Shown: positions 46,349-54,745 of the stretch, piece after piece
Numbering within the stretch: the first letter of the stretch is position 1
Layout of the letters: each line of letters begins with the position of its first letter
Assembly (NCBI RefSeq): GCF_900129445.1
Contig: NZ_FQVT01000008.1
Location: forward strand, 41,772-105,771
Source: Salegentibacter echinorum
GTDB lineage: Bacteria > Bacteroidota > Bacteroidia > Flavobacteriales > Flavobacteriaceae
DNA: 64,000 bases
Direction: 5' to 3'
Made by a program: the position numbers and the translations under genes
Notes under the pieces: model-generated
What the model was told of the DNA's origin: nothing
The model's database searches: none
Seen by the model: only the letters and a program-made list of their open reading frames with translations

Positions 46349-46449
46349 GTGATGATGTGCTAATATGCTAATGTGGTGATGTGGTGATGTGGTGATGTGG
46401 TGATGTGGTGATGTGATGATGTGATGATGTATGATGTACGATGTATGAT
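46349..46449. repeat. GTGGTGAT tandem repeat tract
   Basis: Five exact copies of GTGGTGAT at 46373-46412 are followed by two GTGATGAT copies and three 7-mers (GTATGAT, GTACGAT, GTATGAT). Degenerate units lie on the left from 46349. It sits upstream of the hydrolase gene (start at 46259) and may vary in length between strains. It forms part of the 46260-46649 gap, which otherwise shows nothing. Confidence 0.85.
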
Positions 46450-46649
46450 TCAATAGTGTATAGTGCAAAATAGATTAAAATTACTCGTTGCAACAAACCC
46501 CAGGCCCAAAAAACTTTGAGGTTTTTGCTTTCGTCACAAACATCCGAATATTAAAGATAGACAGACGATTATGATAGGCTAAATATAGACCTGTTAGAAT
46601 TCTATTAAAGTTCAAAAACTTAAAAACCTCGACAGGCTCAGTTTGAGAT

Positions 46650-46811
46650 TTAGAAGATTTTTTTAAACAATAAAAAGAAAATAATTGCTCCTATCACAAA
46701 AATGAAGAATATGATTTTGGCGATTCCCGCAGCCACGTCAGATATTCCACCGAAACCTAAAATTCCAGCTACAATCGCGATCACAATACAGATAAAGAAC
46801 CATTTTAACAT
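46650..46811 (-). CDS. DUF1328 small membrane protein
   Basis: A 53-residue protein starts at the ATG at 46811: MLKWFFICIVIAIVAGILGF, then GGISDVAAGIAKIIFF. This is the DUF1328/YtjA pattern of two hydrophobic helices joined by a short Gly/Ala-rich turn. It ends FKKIF. Such proteins are often stress- or osmolarity-induced, and this is known only as association. The gene is too short for typical ORF cut-offs. It is alone; no terminator was seen. Confidence 0.85.
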   Translation of the reverse strand: MLKWFFICIVIAIVAGILGFGGISDVAAGIAKIIFFIFVIGAIIFFLLFKKIF

Positions 46812-47059
46812 AATTCAGGATTTTTAATTAATGTTTTATACATTTAAAGATAGCATTATTAAACCCTGATTGTCACGATATTAATTATAATTTAACGTAA
46901 ACTCTTAAAGAATATAGAACTTTTTGTTAGGTGATTATAGGAGTTTGAGGACAGGTTCTTAATTCTGAAGAAGTGAGGCTCAGTACAGTATTTGGTATGA
47001 GAGTAGTAGCTACGCTAAAGATATAAATGTCTTTTCCTCATAATTTAAATGCTACTGAC

Positions 47060-47599
47060 TCAGCATTTCTCAAAATAATCCCGATGTACCACCGGGTGCG
47101 TTAACGCAATAAATCTGGCAACTTCCTCTTTCGTGAAAACGTGTGGATATGTCATTAAACAAAGTTCTAAAAATGGTTTACCCGGAGTCAAGGGTGGGTG
47201 TGCATACTCTTCTTTAGCTAACTCAAAGCCTAAACGTTCGTAAAAACCAATACGTCTTCTTGCAAGATCATCTTTCGGTTTTTCTACCTCCAATACTACC
47301 GGGATCCTGCTTTCTGCAATAAATTCAGAAATAATTCTCTTACCAATTCCGGTATTTCGGCATTTTGAATGAATAGCAAAATATTCAATATACCGGTAAT
47401 TATCGATAGCCCACCAAAAAAGAATACCAATGCATTGTCCCTCCTCTATAATAACGTCAAAATTAAGTAACTCGTTCTCTAACAGTGCAATTTGTGATTC
47501 GTTGTTGCGTCGCTCTTCTACAGGGAAAGAAGCTTCATAAATTTTAAGTGCCTCACTAAGGAATGGACTTTTTTTATCACCTATTTGTACTCTATGCAT
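47060..47599 (-). CDS. GNAT family N-acetyltransferase
   Basis: The acetyl-CoA-binding segment is seen in YFAIHSKCRNTGIGKRIISEF near residue 77, with the conserved R/Q-x-x-G-x-G/A pattern. FYERLGFELAKEEY follows as the C-terminal acceptor part. Residues IEEGQCIGILFWWAI form the central strand. I use the ATG at 47599; a TTG three codons earlier is the other option. The acceptor is not predictable. It is not in an operon. Confidence 0.85.
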   Translation of the reverse strand: MHRVQIGDKKSPFLSEALKIYEASFPVEERRNNESQIALLENELLNFDVIIEEGQCIGILFWWAIDNYRYIEYFAIHSKCRNTGIGKRIISEFIAESRIPVVLEVEKPKDDLARRRIGFYERLGFELAKEEYAHPPLTPGKPFLELCLMTYPHVFTKEEVARFIALTHPVVHRDYFEKC

Positions 47600-47774
47600 A
47601 TTTGGCAAATTTTAATCGCGAGGCGAAAACCACAAGTTTAACTCCCCCCGGGACTGACTCAAAATAAAAGAACTTCATCTGGAGGTATGCCTCTTAGCCT
47701 TGGGTCGAGGTTGTTAATTTGACTCAAAGAAAAGTACAAAAATAGACTTTAAAAATAAATTAATAAAGCAAAAG

Positions 47775-48761
47775 CTATTTCTTAATAAGTGTAAGGACAC
47801 CACCATCCCTTTCTACAACGAGTTTTGTATTTGTAAGCGATTGAATTTTCCAAACATTAGTTTTGCCGTTTTGGGTGACCTCAATTTGATCGTCTGTAAC
47901 GAGGTTATAGGTGCCGTTTAAACTATCACCCGCTATGCAGTTTCCATTACTATGATTTTTAGCATACGGTTTTATTTGTAATGATGCATCTTTTGTAAAT
48001 TGAAAAAAGGTTTTTTTAGTACAGTTTGATAAGGACGTGCGTCCTTTTATACTTTTATAAAACCACTTGCCAATGATTGCCTCTGTGGTATTCAAATCTA
48101 CTTGAGAGGATGCAGTATTAGCGCTGGTTGAATTTCCATTGGAACTTACCAGTTCTCCAGTCACTACATAAGGTTTTTCGGGAAATCCATATACGCTAAT
48201 TTCTTCAGTGGTTACCTGCTCAATTGGAATTGCACCTAATCTTTGATCATTTTGATAAAAAGAAAGAAAGTAGGTAGCGTCAATCTTTTCTAGCTTTGTT
48301 GTTTTCCCAGACCCCTCTTCCACACGATCGAAATTAACAGTAAGTGGGTGATTTTTATAACTTATTGTAAAATTCAGATTCTCAATTTCAGCTTTAGTAA
48401 GAGAAGTTTTTGTAGGTTTTAATCGTACAAAATCAATAGGACGCTTTGCGCGATCTGGTTTTAAACGCAAACGTTGCGCATTCACAAACTCATACGTTCC
48501 ATTTATTGGAATTGAAGCATCGCTCACAGTAATACGATTATCACTAACCTCATAGGAAGTTGCCGAGTGGCGTTTATCGAATTCATAAAATATTAAACTG
48601 TCTTTCGTAAATTCTATCATCCTGGAGCGCTTGGTATCCATCTTGGCTATATTCCATTTCCCTTCAAGACTTTGTGCAAAAGAAGCCATGCTACTTAAAA
48701 GAAAAACACCCAGGAACAAAAAAACCAATCGGGTTGTAAATTTAACTTGAAATATCTTCAT
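47775..48761 (-). CDS. Secreted protein with two lipocalin-like halves
   Basis: A signal peptide (about 1-29) is followed by LEGKWNIAKMD...LIFYEFDK, a lipocalin-like beta-barrel start. A second similar unit begins IGKWFYKSIKG near residue 234 and continues FFQFTKDASLQIK. Middle repeats with Ser/Asn/Thr act as a linker. The pattern resembles the lipocalin-like (DUF4923/DUF5004-type) proteins frequent in Bacteroidota; the exact family name is not certain. A role in ligand binding or cell-envelope maintenance is only inferred. Confidence 0.72.
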   Translation of the reverse strand: MKIFQVKFTTRLVFLFLGVFLLSSMASFAQSLEGKWNIAKMDTKRSRMIEFTKDSLIFYEFDKRHSATSYEVSDNRITVSDASIPINGTYEFVNAQRLRLKPDRAKRPIDFVRLKPTKTSLTKAEIENLNFTISYKNHPLTVNFDRVEEGSGKTTKLEKIDATYFLSFYQNDQRLGAIPIEQVTTEEISVYGFPEKPYVVTGELVSSNGNSTSANTASSQVDLNTTEAIIGKWFYKSIKGRTSLSNCTKKTFFQFTKDASLQIKPYAKNHSNGNCIAGDSLNGTYNLVTDDQIEVTQNGKTNVWKIQSLTNTKLVVERDGGVLTLIKK

Positions 48762-49526
48762 TTTTAGGTGTTTTTAGAATTTATATTTTACTAGCCTAGA
48801 GAGGTCTAAAGCAATTCTTAATCTGATTTCACTACTTCAACATTAGGTTTTTGATCTGGTTACAAAGTGTCTAATACCAGGGGAATATCCAGTAATTTGC
48901 TTATTAAAACAAGGCGTTAGCACGTTGATTAGACATAAAAATAACGGGAAGGAAGCATAGCGACAAGCGCAAATTTTTATGTGATAGGTCTCAAAGAGGG
49001 AAACCACTTTATGAATGAGTGAGGATAGATTTTGTTCACAACAACTATTGTTTTACTTCCCAGAAATTGTTCCTGATCCGATATTACTATTATTATCTTT
49101 AAATCGCGCAAGCGCTCGAGCTCTCCCATTGCACATACTCTGGTAGTTAAGTGTCCAACAGAGAAAAAGAGGTGATATTCCAGGCTTTCCAAAATTGAGG
49201 TAAAACCAATGAATTTCTGAACCATTCAAAGGGAAAGGCTTGAGTTGCTGTTGTAGTTTTGTTTTTATTTTAACTTAAAGCGGTTAGCGTATAGTTTTAA
49301 AAATCGAAAGTATAAGTAACAATGATTTTGAACGATTATAATTTAAGATTAAAGAAGTGACCTCTACTATGGCTTTTAAAAAATAATATAACCCTACTCA
49401 TAATATTAATCTAAAAGCAACCAAAAAAGGCGTAGCTGCCACTTACTTTAATTTGGCACAAAATTAAATGTTATGCTAAAACAAATGTTCTTCGTTTAGT
49501 GAACGTGGCGATTTTTAAAGTAAGCG
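48762..49526. other. Long intergenic stretch without a supported gene
   Basis: Across 765 bp only a weak 82-codon frame on the minus strand (48977-49225) was seen. It has no family motif, so I do not call it. No palindrome family member was recognised here. The DNA is AT-rich and may hold the control region of the lipocalin-like gene. Confidence 0.5.
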
Positions 49527-52511
49527 TTAGATCTTCAGTTTAAGAGTAACAGCAGTACCTTTATTTCTAGCAGAATTAATCGTAACGGCTTCCTCGATAT
49601 CGTAACCCAGAAAAGCTAAGCGCTCTTTCACCAGGGCAACTCCTTTTGAATTGTGAAGTTTATTGGTTGAGTTTTTAGAAAATCCAATTCCGTTATCTTC
49701 TATTTTACACTGTAAAATTCCTTCGGAAAACAACTTAAAAGAAACTTTTAATGTCGGATTGGGTAAATCCATTGGAAAAGCGTGAACAAAAACATTTTCA
49801 ACAAAGGTTTGCAATAACATACTGGGAATTTCTATCTCGTATGGATCAATTAAAGGATCGGTTTCAAAGATTACCTCTACCCTATCATCAAACCGCGTGT
49901 TTTCAACTTTAATATAAGACTGCAGATGTTCAATTTCCTCAATTAATAAAATAGTAGGTTTGGTACAATGGTCGAGGTTTAACCTGATTAACTTTGAGAA
50001 ATCTCCCAAAAATATTGTAGCCTTATCTATATCATTGTCCATAATATAGTATTGAATAGAGTTCATGGCATTAAAAATAAAATGCGGATTCATTTGTGCC
50101 AGTAAGGCCTCCATCTTAGTTTCTTCAAAACGCTTTTGAATCACTCCTTTTTGTGCTTCAAATTTCTTAGCCTGTCTAATTTGAATTTTATAGAAGCTAT
50201 ACCCTATTGCAATCATTATACTCAAAAGGAGTAAAATAAACCACCAGGTCTTCCAAAATGGCGGAAGTACCGTCAAACTTAGCAATGGCTGGATATGACT
50301 TAAACCTGTACTTTTATCCATTACTTTTACATCCAGCTCATGTTTTTTTGTTGGCAAAGAAGCCAGGAATATTTCAGGTTTAGAAGATGAAAGACTCCAG
50401 GGTTCATCCTTATTTAATCGATATTGGTATTTTAATTTGTTGGGGTAGGGATGCGCATTAGTACTAAATTTAAGCAAGACTGTATTTTCATCGTGCTTCA
50501 ATTTTAGCTTATTTTTTTCAAGAGACGACTCTAATGAAGCTTTATTATTATTAATAAAAAGTTCTTTCAGCTTTATTTCTTCTATTAAAGCTTTTTCGTC
50601 CCATATTTCATCGAGTAATATAGTGTAATAGCCGTTATGACTTCCCACCGATAATGCATTTCCACTTACTTTGGCACTCAGTAAAGGTTGCTCCAGGCCC
50701 TGTTCCTTATCCAGAAAAATAGACCTGCCATTCTTATATAGTGTTAATCCTTTTTCTGTCCCAATAATTAAACTCCCCTGGTAATTCTCTAAAAAAGAAA
50801 TGGAGTTCCCCTGAATAGCTGCCCGGGGTATTTTTTCTTTAATTTTAAATGATTTATCATCATTAACGATAAATACATCCCCAAACTCGTTTGAAATAGC
50901 AAGATCATTTCCAAGGCCGGTGATTTGCTTTAATTTCTTTTCGTTCCATATTCCGTTTTCCAAATAGGAATTAAAACGATTGTTCTCCCACACATACAGT
51001 CCGGAGAAAACAGATAAAAAATAGGTTTTACCCCCTTTCTGCCAACTATTCACAATCATAGTGGGCGTTTGAGGATCTTCCTTTTTAAAATGCTTGTATT
51101 TAAAGAGGTTTAAATCACTATACACCCTAAGGCCTCCGTAGGGATTGGTTTCTATAAGATTCCCTTCAGCTGTAAAATTGATCTCTTCAGAATGTATAGG
51201 CAAATAATGCGCTAACTCTCCAGATTCCCGGATCGCAAACACTCCAATATTGGTATTTATCCAATAGGTATCCTGAAAAGCTTTTATATCATAAAAAGTG
51301 ATATTTTCAGCTTTTGTAGTATAATCCAGTTCGTAGAAATCGTCTTTATATTTTGGCAAGGGCAGCACAGTATTCAATACGTATTTTTCCTGCCATCTTT
51401 TAAGCTGAAATAAAGTAATTATTTGCTCATTTTCATCTTTTTTTAAAGTAATCCCCTCATCCAGCAATACTGCGGAAGTATTTTTTGTACTCGCAAATCC
51501 AAGAATATTATTCCCCGAAATCTCATGAATTTTAATTTTGGGGTTTAAAGCGATTTCAAATAATCCCGCGTCCCTGGTTCCTGCATATAATTTTTCGAAT
51601 TTTGAATCATAAGCCAGGGATATGACTTCTTTACTGCCAACATTAAAATCGCTAGCCCTTGATACTAAGCGCCCATTAATTACTTCATAAAGTCCGCCAT
51701 TTGCATCGTAAATTCCCCAGGCGGCAGCAAAAATTTTATGATCGCCTGTTTTTACATAATCCCAGATAATGGAAGCTCCGTGTTTTCTCAATGGAATAGA
51801 ATCCTTATCACTCAAATAATCACTAAGCGAACTTTTGGTAAAGAACCCCTTATTGCTGCTGTAAATACTATCATTATTCTTTAAAACTGAATAAATAAAT
51901 TTATGATCGTTTACCTTTATCAAAGTAGCTTTTTCATCCTCGTTTAAGATCCTGAAGATTCCTGTTCTATACGTAACAACATAAACTTGGCTCTGGTATT
52001 CGAAAAAATCCTGAACCCTAAAAAGTTCTTCCGTAGCAGGCATTTTTAAAGATTTTACCTGAAAGGTATTAACATCAATTAGGGATACACCATCACTCGT
52101 TCCCACATACATATAGCTTCCGCAAGAAAACAGTTTGGTGATTTGATTATGAACCAACCCATCTTTAACTGAAATAATTTCGAATTCATACCCGTCATAA
52201 ATGCTGAGTCCTTCCCCGTAGCTTCCAAACCACAACTTATTATTATTGTCTTCTGCAATAGCCCAACAAGAGTTTTGAGCCAGTCCATCTTCTTCAAAGA
52301 AATATTGAAATTCGTCATTTTGTTTTTTAACTACGCCATTTTCAGTTCCAATCCATAGACTATTATTGCTATCCACCAATAAGGATCTCACCGAATTATT
52401 TGGTAAATCTGTAGCTGAAGTAAAATTGCTAGTGGGATAATTTTGAGAAAAAGCAAAATTAAACCAAAAGATTATTAAAAGAAGTAATTTAGTGGTCTTG
52501 CAGAATGGCAT
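49527..52511 (-). CDS. LytS-type sensor histidine kinase with two-component-regulator propeller
   Basis: After a signal peptide (about 1-22), residues ~25-660 form a propeller made of repeated LYxG/IGTENGVV blades (SLWIGTENGVV, LWFGSYGEGL, MYVGTSDGV). A Y_Y_Y-type strand domain follows (~660-745), then a membrane helix (~754-775). The kinase region has the His_kinase motif NPHFIFNAMNSIQYY near 807, followed by a HATPase domain to the end. It would sense an extracytoplasmic signal and phosphorylate the LytTR regulator, whose gene overlaps it by 23 bp. The ligand is unknown. Confidence 0.92.
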   Translation of the reverse strand: MPFCKTTKLLLLIIFWFNFAFSQNYPTSNFTSATDLPNNSVRSLLVDSNNSLWIGTENGVVKKQNDEFQYFFEEDGLAQNSCWAIAEDNNNKLWFGSYGEGLSIYDGYEFEIISVKDGLVHNQITKLFSCGSYMYVGTSDGVSLIDVNTFQVKSLKMPATEELFRVQDFFEYQSQVYVVTYRTGIFRILNEDEKATLIKVNDHKFIYSVLKNNDSIYSSNKGFFTKSSLSDYLSDKDSIPLRKHGASIIWDYVKTGDHKIFAAAWGIYDANGGLYEVINGRLVSRASDFNVGSKEVISLAYDSKFEKLYAGTRDAGLFEIALNPKIKIHEISGNNILGFASTKNTSAVLLDEGITLKKDENEQIITLFQLKRWQEKYVLNTVLPLPKYKDDFYELDYTTKAENITFYDIKAFQDTYWINTNIGVFAIRESGELAHYLPIHSEEINFTAEGNLIETNPYGGLRVYSDLNLFKYKHFKKEDPQTPTMIVNSWQKGGKTYFLSVFSGLYVWENNRFNSYLENGIWNEKKLKQITGLGNDLAISNEFGDVFIVNDDKSFKIKEKIPRAAIQGNSISFLENYQGSLIIGTEKGLTLYKNGRSIFLDKEQGLEQPLLSAKVSGNALSVGSHNGYYTILLDEIWDEKALIEEIKLKELFINNNKASLESSLEKNKLKLKHDENTVLLKFSTNAHPYPNKLKYQYRLNKDEPWSLSSSKPEIFLASLPTKKHELDVKVMDKSTGLSHIQPLLSLTVLPPFWKTWWFILLLLSIMIAIGYSFYKIQIRQAKKFEAQKGVIQKRFEETKMEALLAQMNPHFIFNAMNSIQYYIMDNDIDKATIFLGDFSKLIRLNLDHCTKPTILLIEEIEHLQSYIKVENTRFDDRVEVIFETDPLIDPYEIEIPSMLLQTFVENVFVHAFPMDLPNPTLKVSFKLFSEGILQCKIEDNGIGFSKNSTNKLHNSKGVALVKERLAFLGYDIEEAVTINSARNKGTAVTLKLKI

Positions 52512-53241
52512 TAATAAACTCTTCTTCTTTTCGAAAGGAAACAGGAAGCTTCTCTCCGTTGGTTAATTCAATTTCCTTGTCTGCCTTATTATACCTTACC
52601 ACATAATTTAAGTTGATGACGTAGCTCTTATGAATTCTATTAAAAGAATTGACCGGAAGTAATTCTTCCACAAATTTTAAAGTCTTTGAAGCTAATTTTG
52701 CGGTGCTGTCTATCTTTTTTATACGGCAGTAATTACTTTCGGCCTTGCAATACAATATTTGATTGGTATGTATAAGTTCAAATCCCTCCAGGGTTGGAAA
52801 AGCAATTTTACTTACATTTTGATCGTTTACATTCAGGTTTTCAAGTAATAAAGACAATTTTCTTTGAGCAGAATTACCTTCGTCTTTCTTTTCATACTTC
52901 CTTATGGCTTCAGCCAGCTCTAAATGATTTATTGGTTTAAGTAGATAATCCAGAGCGCTACGTTTAATTGCCTTTATGCCAAATTTATCATAGGCAGTGG
53001 TAAAAATGACTTCAAACTTTATAACTTTAAAATACTTAAAGAGTTCAAAACCATTCTTTTCGGGCATTTGAATATCTAAAAAAACCAGGTCGGGTTCATG
53101 TTTTTTTATTGCCAGCACACCTGCATCTACTCCATTACATTTTGCAACAATATTCACTCTATTTGGCAAATACCTATCCAGGGTTTTCTCCAATAAGCTT
53201 TGCGCATTTATTTCGTCATCAATAATTACTGCCTTTATCAT
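52489..53241 (-). CDS. LytTR family response regulator
   Basis: The receiver domain (1-125) has the acidic pocket Asp8/Asp9 and the phosphoacceptor Asp56 in VFLDIQMPE. The LytTR DNA-binding domain occupies about 145-250, with YVINLNYVVRYNK and ELTNGEKLPVSFR. It is the cognate regulator of the propeller kinase, whose start overlaps its stop by 23 bp. The unit regulates an unknown gene set; the secreted lipocalin-like gene lies downstream. Confidence 0.94.
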   Translation of the reverse strand: MIKAVIIDDEINAQSLLEKTLDRYLPNRVNIVAKCNGVDAGVLAIKKHEPDLVFLDIQMPEKNGFELFKYFKVIKFEVIFTTAYDKFGIKAIKRSALDYLLKPINHLELAEAIRKYEKKDEGNSAQRKLSLLLENLNVNDQNVSKIAFPTLEGFELIHTNQILYCKAESNYCRIKKIDSTAKLASKTLKFVEELLPVNSFNRIHKSYVINLNYVVRYNKADKEIELTNGEKLPVSFRKEEEFINAILQDH

Positions 53242-53245
53242 AGCC

Positions 53246-53253
53246 CAAAATTA
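53246..53253 (-). promoter_or_regulatory. -7 promoter element of the LytTR regulator
   Basis: On the minus strand TAATTTTG matches TAnnTTTG, only 4 nt before the start codon at 53241. If it is used, the transcript is almost leaderless or translation starts later. Confidence 0.4.
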
Positions 53254-53443
53254 CAATTATTTTATGATTTTCTTAACTTTTGTTCGAGAACTCATAGAGA
53301 AACAAAAATGAAGATAAGCCTCAATAAAACTCTCTGGATTATTATACTTCTTTGAGAAGAAAACAATCCCGGAATATTCGATGGAAACCGCAAATTCTAA
53401 TAATTATTGGAACTCAAAAAGCGATTCCGAGGAAGAAATCATC

Positions 53444-53460
53444 TTACGGGTTTTCCGTAA
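53444..53460. promoter_or_regulatory. TTACGG palindrome, copy 1
   Basis: TTACGG-GTTTT-CCGTAA is a near-perfect palindrome ~200 bp upstream of the LytTR gene. Its reverse complement matches, with flanking bases (GTTTTACGGAAAAC), the palindrome at 59246-59261. It could be an operator. The 53242-53860 gap contains this, the -7 box and the terminator below, and no gene. Confidence 0.5.
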
Positions 53461-53639
53461 AACAGATTTTTTATATCGATGCCTGAGCTTACTCGTGAGC
53501 TTTGTTAGAAAAGGGTTAAATCTGAATGAAATGTGGTTATCTAAGATTATTCGTTCTTAGCATAAAAAAGATTTGCCGAAGCTGTATTGTCCTAATTTTA
53601 AAATAGATTTTATCTTTATTGCATTGCCCAAACAAGAAA

Positions 53640-53690
53640 CAAAAAAGTCTAGGCTTATCCCGCGACTTCGCTCGGGACAAGCTAGACTTT
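53640..53690 (-). terminator. Terminator of the BCCT-UspA unit
   Basis: AAAGTCTAG...CTAGACTTT arms extend inward through GCTTATCCCG and CGGGACAAGC with one bulge, giving an ~18-bp stem. On the minus strand it is followed by TTTTTT. It lies 170 bp downstream of the UspA stop. Confidence 0.65.
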
Positions 53691-53860
53691 ATCTAAATTT
53701 ATCGTTCAATCCCTAAATTTTCGATAGGCCGAAGAAACCGTAACTAAAAATCATCCCAATCATTATAAAAAGCTATCGGAACCCGATCATAATAGTTTCT
53801 TATAAAATATCTCCAAAAGTGTTTAGGACGCTATTGATCTTAAATTATCAAATCTTCAGG

Positions 53861-54739
53861 TTATTTTACAACCAACAAAGGCATTTCCCTATGTCTAATT
53901 AATAAGGCATTGGTAACGCTCCCAACAAATAGTGAAGTTATATTGTTACCTCCACGCACAGAAACCAAAATAATATCGAAATTTCCTTTTAACGCATGAT
54001 TTTCAATGGCTTCCACAACAGAGAGTTCTTCCCTATCGGTATAACGAAATTTCAAATCCTGGCCTAATTCATACTTTTTACGAAACTGTTTAACCTTTGT
54101 CTGCAAGTGTCTTTCCGTTTTATCTACTGCTTTCTCACTATTAATATAGGGAAAAAAGTAGGAAGGGATATTGTACACGTGAAGCGCACCAATTTCTGCC
54201 TGTGTTTGCTCGGCTAAACTTTTAGCTATTTTAAAAGACTTTGCAGAACCAGAGCTAAAATCTGTAGGTACCAGGATCTTTTTAATTTGGTGTTTTGTTG
54301 TTTCGGGCACCAATAAAAGATGAGCATCAATCATGCGCACCAGTTTTTGACTAAGAGCACCAGTCCCTTGCAGTTCATCTTTATTTCCCGTTATAAGCAA
54401 GTCTATTTGATACTCGCGGGTAAGATGGGTAAGAATGCTTTCGGTATAATCATCAGCAGTAATTATTAATGTATGATCTACACTACCGGTATAGTATTTC
54501 TCAATATTTCGTTGCAATGCTTTATCTACAATATCTTCTACGGTAATGTCTTCTCGTAAAAAATCATCATATAGATCATATATCTTATACTGTTTAATGT
54601 TATGTGTTATATAAAGGTGCTTTACTTTCCACACTTTGCATAAGAAGCTAACGTAATTTAACAAAATTTCATCCATTTTGGTTAAATCCAGAGCTAGCAT
54701 TAAAGTTAATTCGCCGTTAGGGTCTATCTTTTTTTTCAT
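53861..54739 (-). CDS. Universal stress protein (UspA), tandem domains
   Basis: The 292-residue protein has two Usp-like domains. The second shows KKILVPTDFSSGSAKSFKIA near residue 151 and SVRGGNNITSLFVGSVTNALL near 262, the G-x2-G-x9-G(S/T) nucleotide-binding pattern. The first domain is divergent and lacks that motif (DLLITGNKDELQGTGALSQKL is its counterpart). It lies 6 bp downstream of the BCCT transporter gene, so both are expressed together, perhaps under osmotic or other stress. Confidence 0.9.
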   Translation of the reverse strand: MKKKIDPNGELTLMLALDLTKMDEILLNYVSFLCKVWKVKHLYITHNIKQYKIYDLYDDFLREDITVEDIVDKALQRNIEKYYTGSVDHTLIITADDYTESILTHLTREYQIDLLITGNKDELQGTGALSQKLVRMIDAHLLLVPETTKHQIKKILVPTDFSSGSAKSFKIAKSLAEQTQAEIGALHVYNIPSYFFPYINSEKAVDKTERHLQTKVKQFRKKYELGQDLKFRYTDREELSVVEAIENHALKGNFDIILVSVRGGNNITSLFVGSVTNALLIRHREMPLLVVK

Positions 54740-54745
54740 TTCAGC

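Noticed and set aside
46349..46449. Possible CRISPR-like array
   Set aside because: Units are 7-8 bp and directly adjacent with no spacers; it is a simple tandem repeat.
48977..49225. 82-codon frame on the minus strand
   Set aside because: No motif, no promoter-like start and no conservation visible; left as intergenic.
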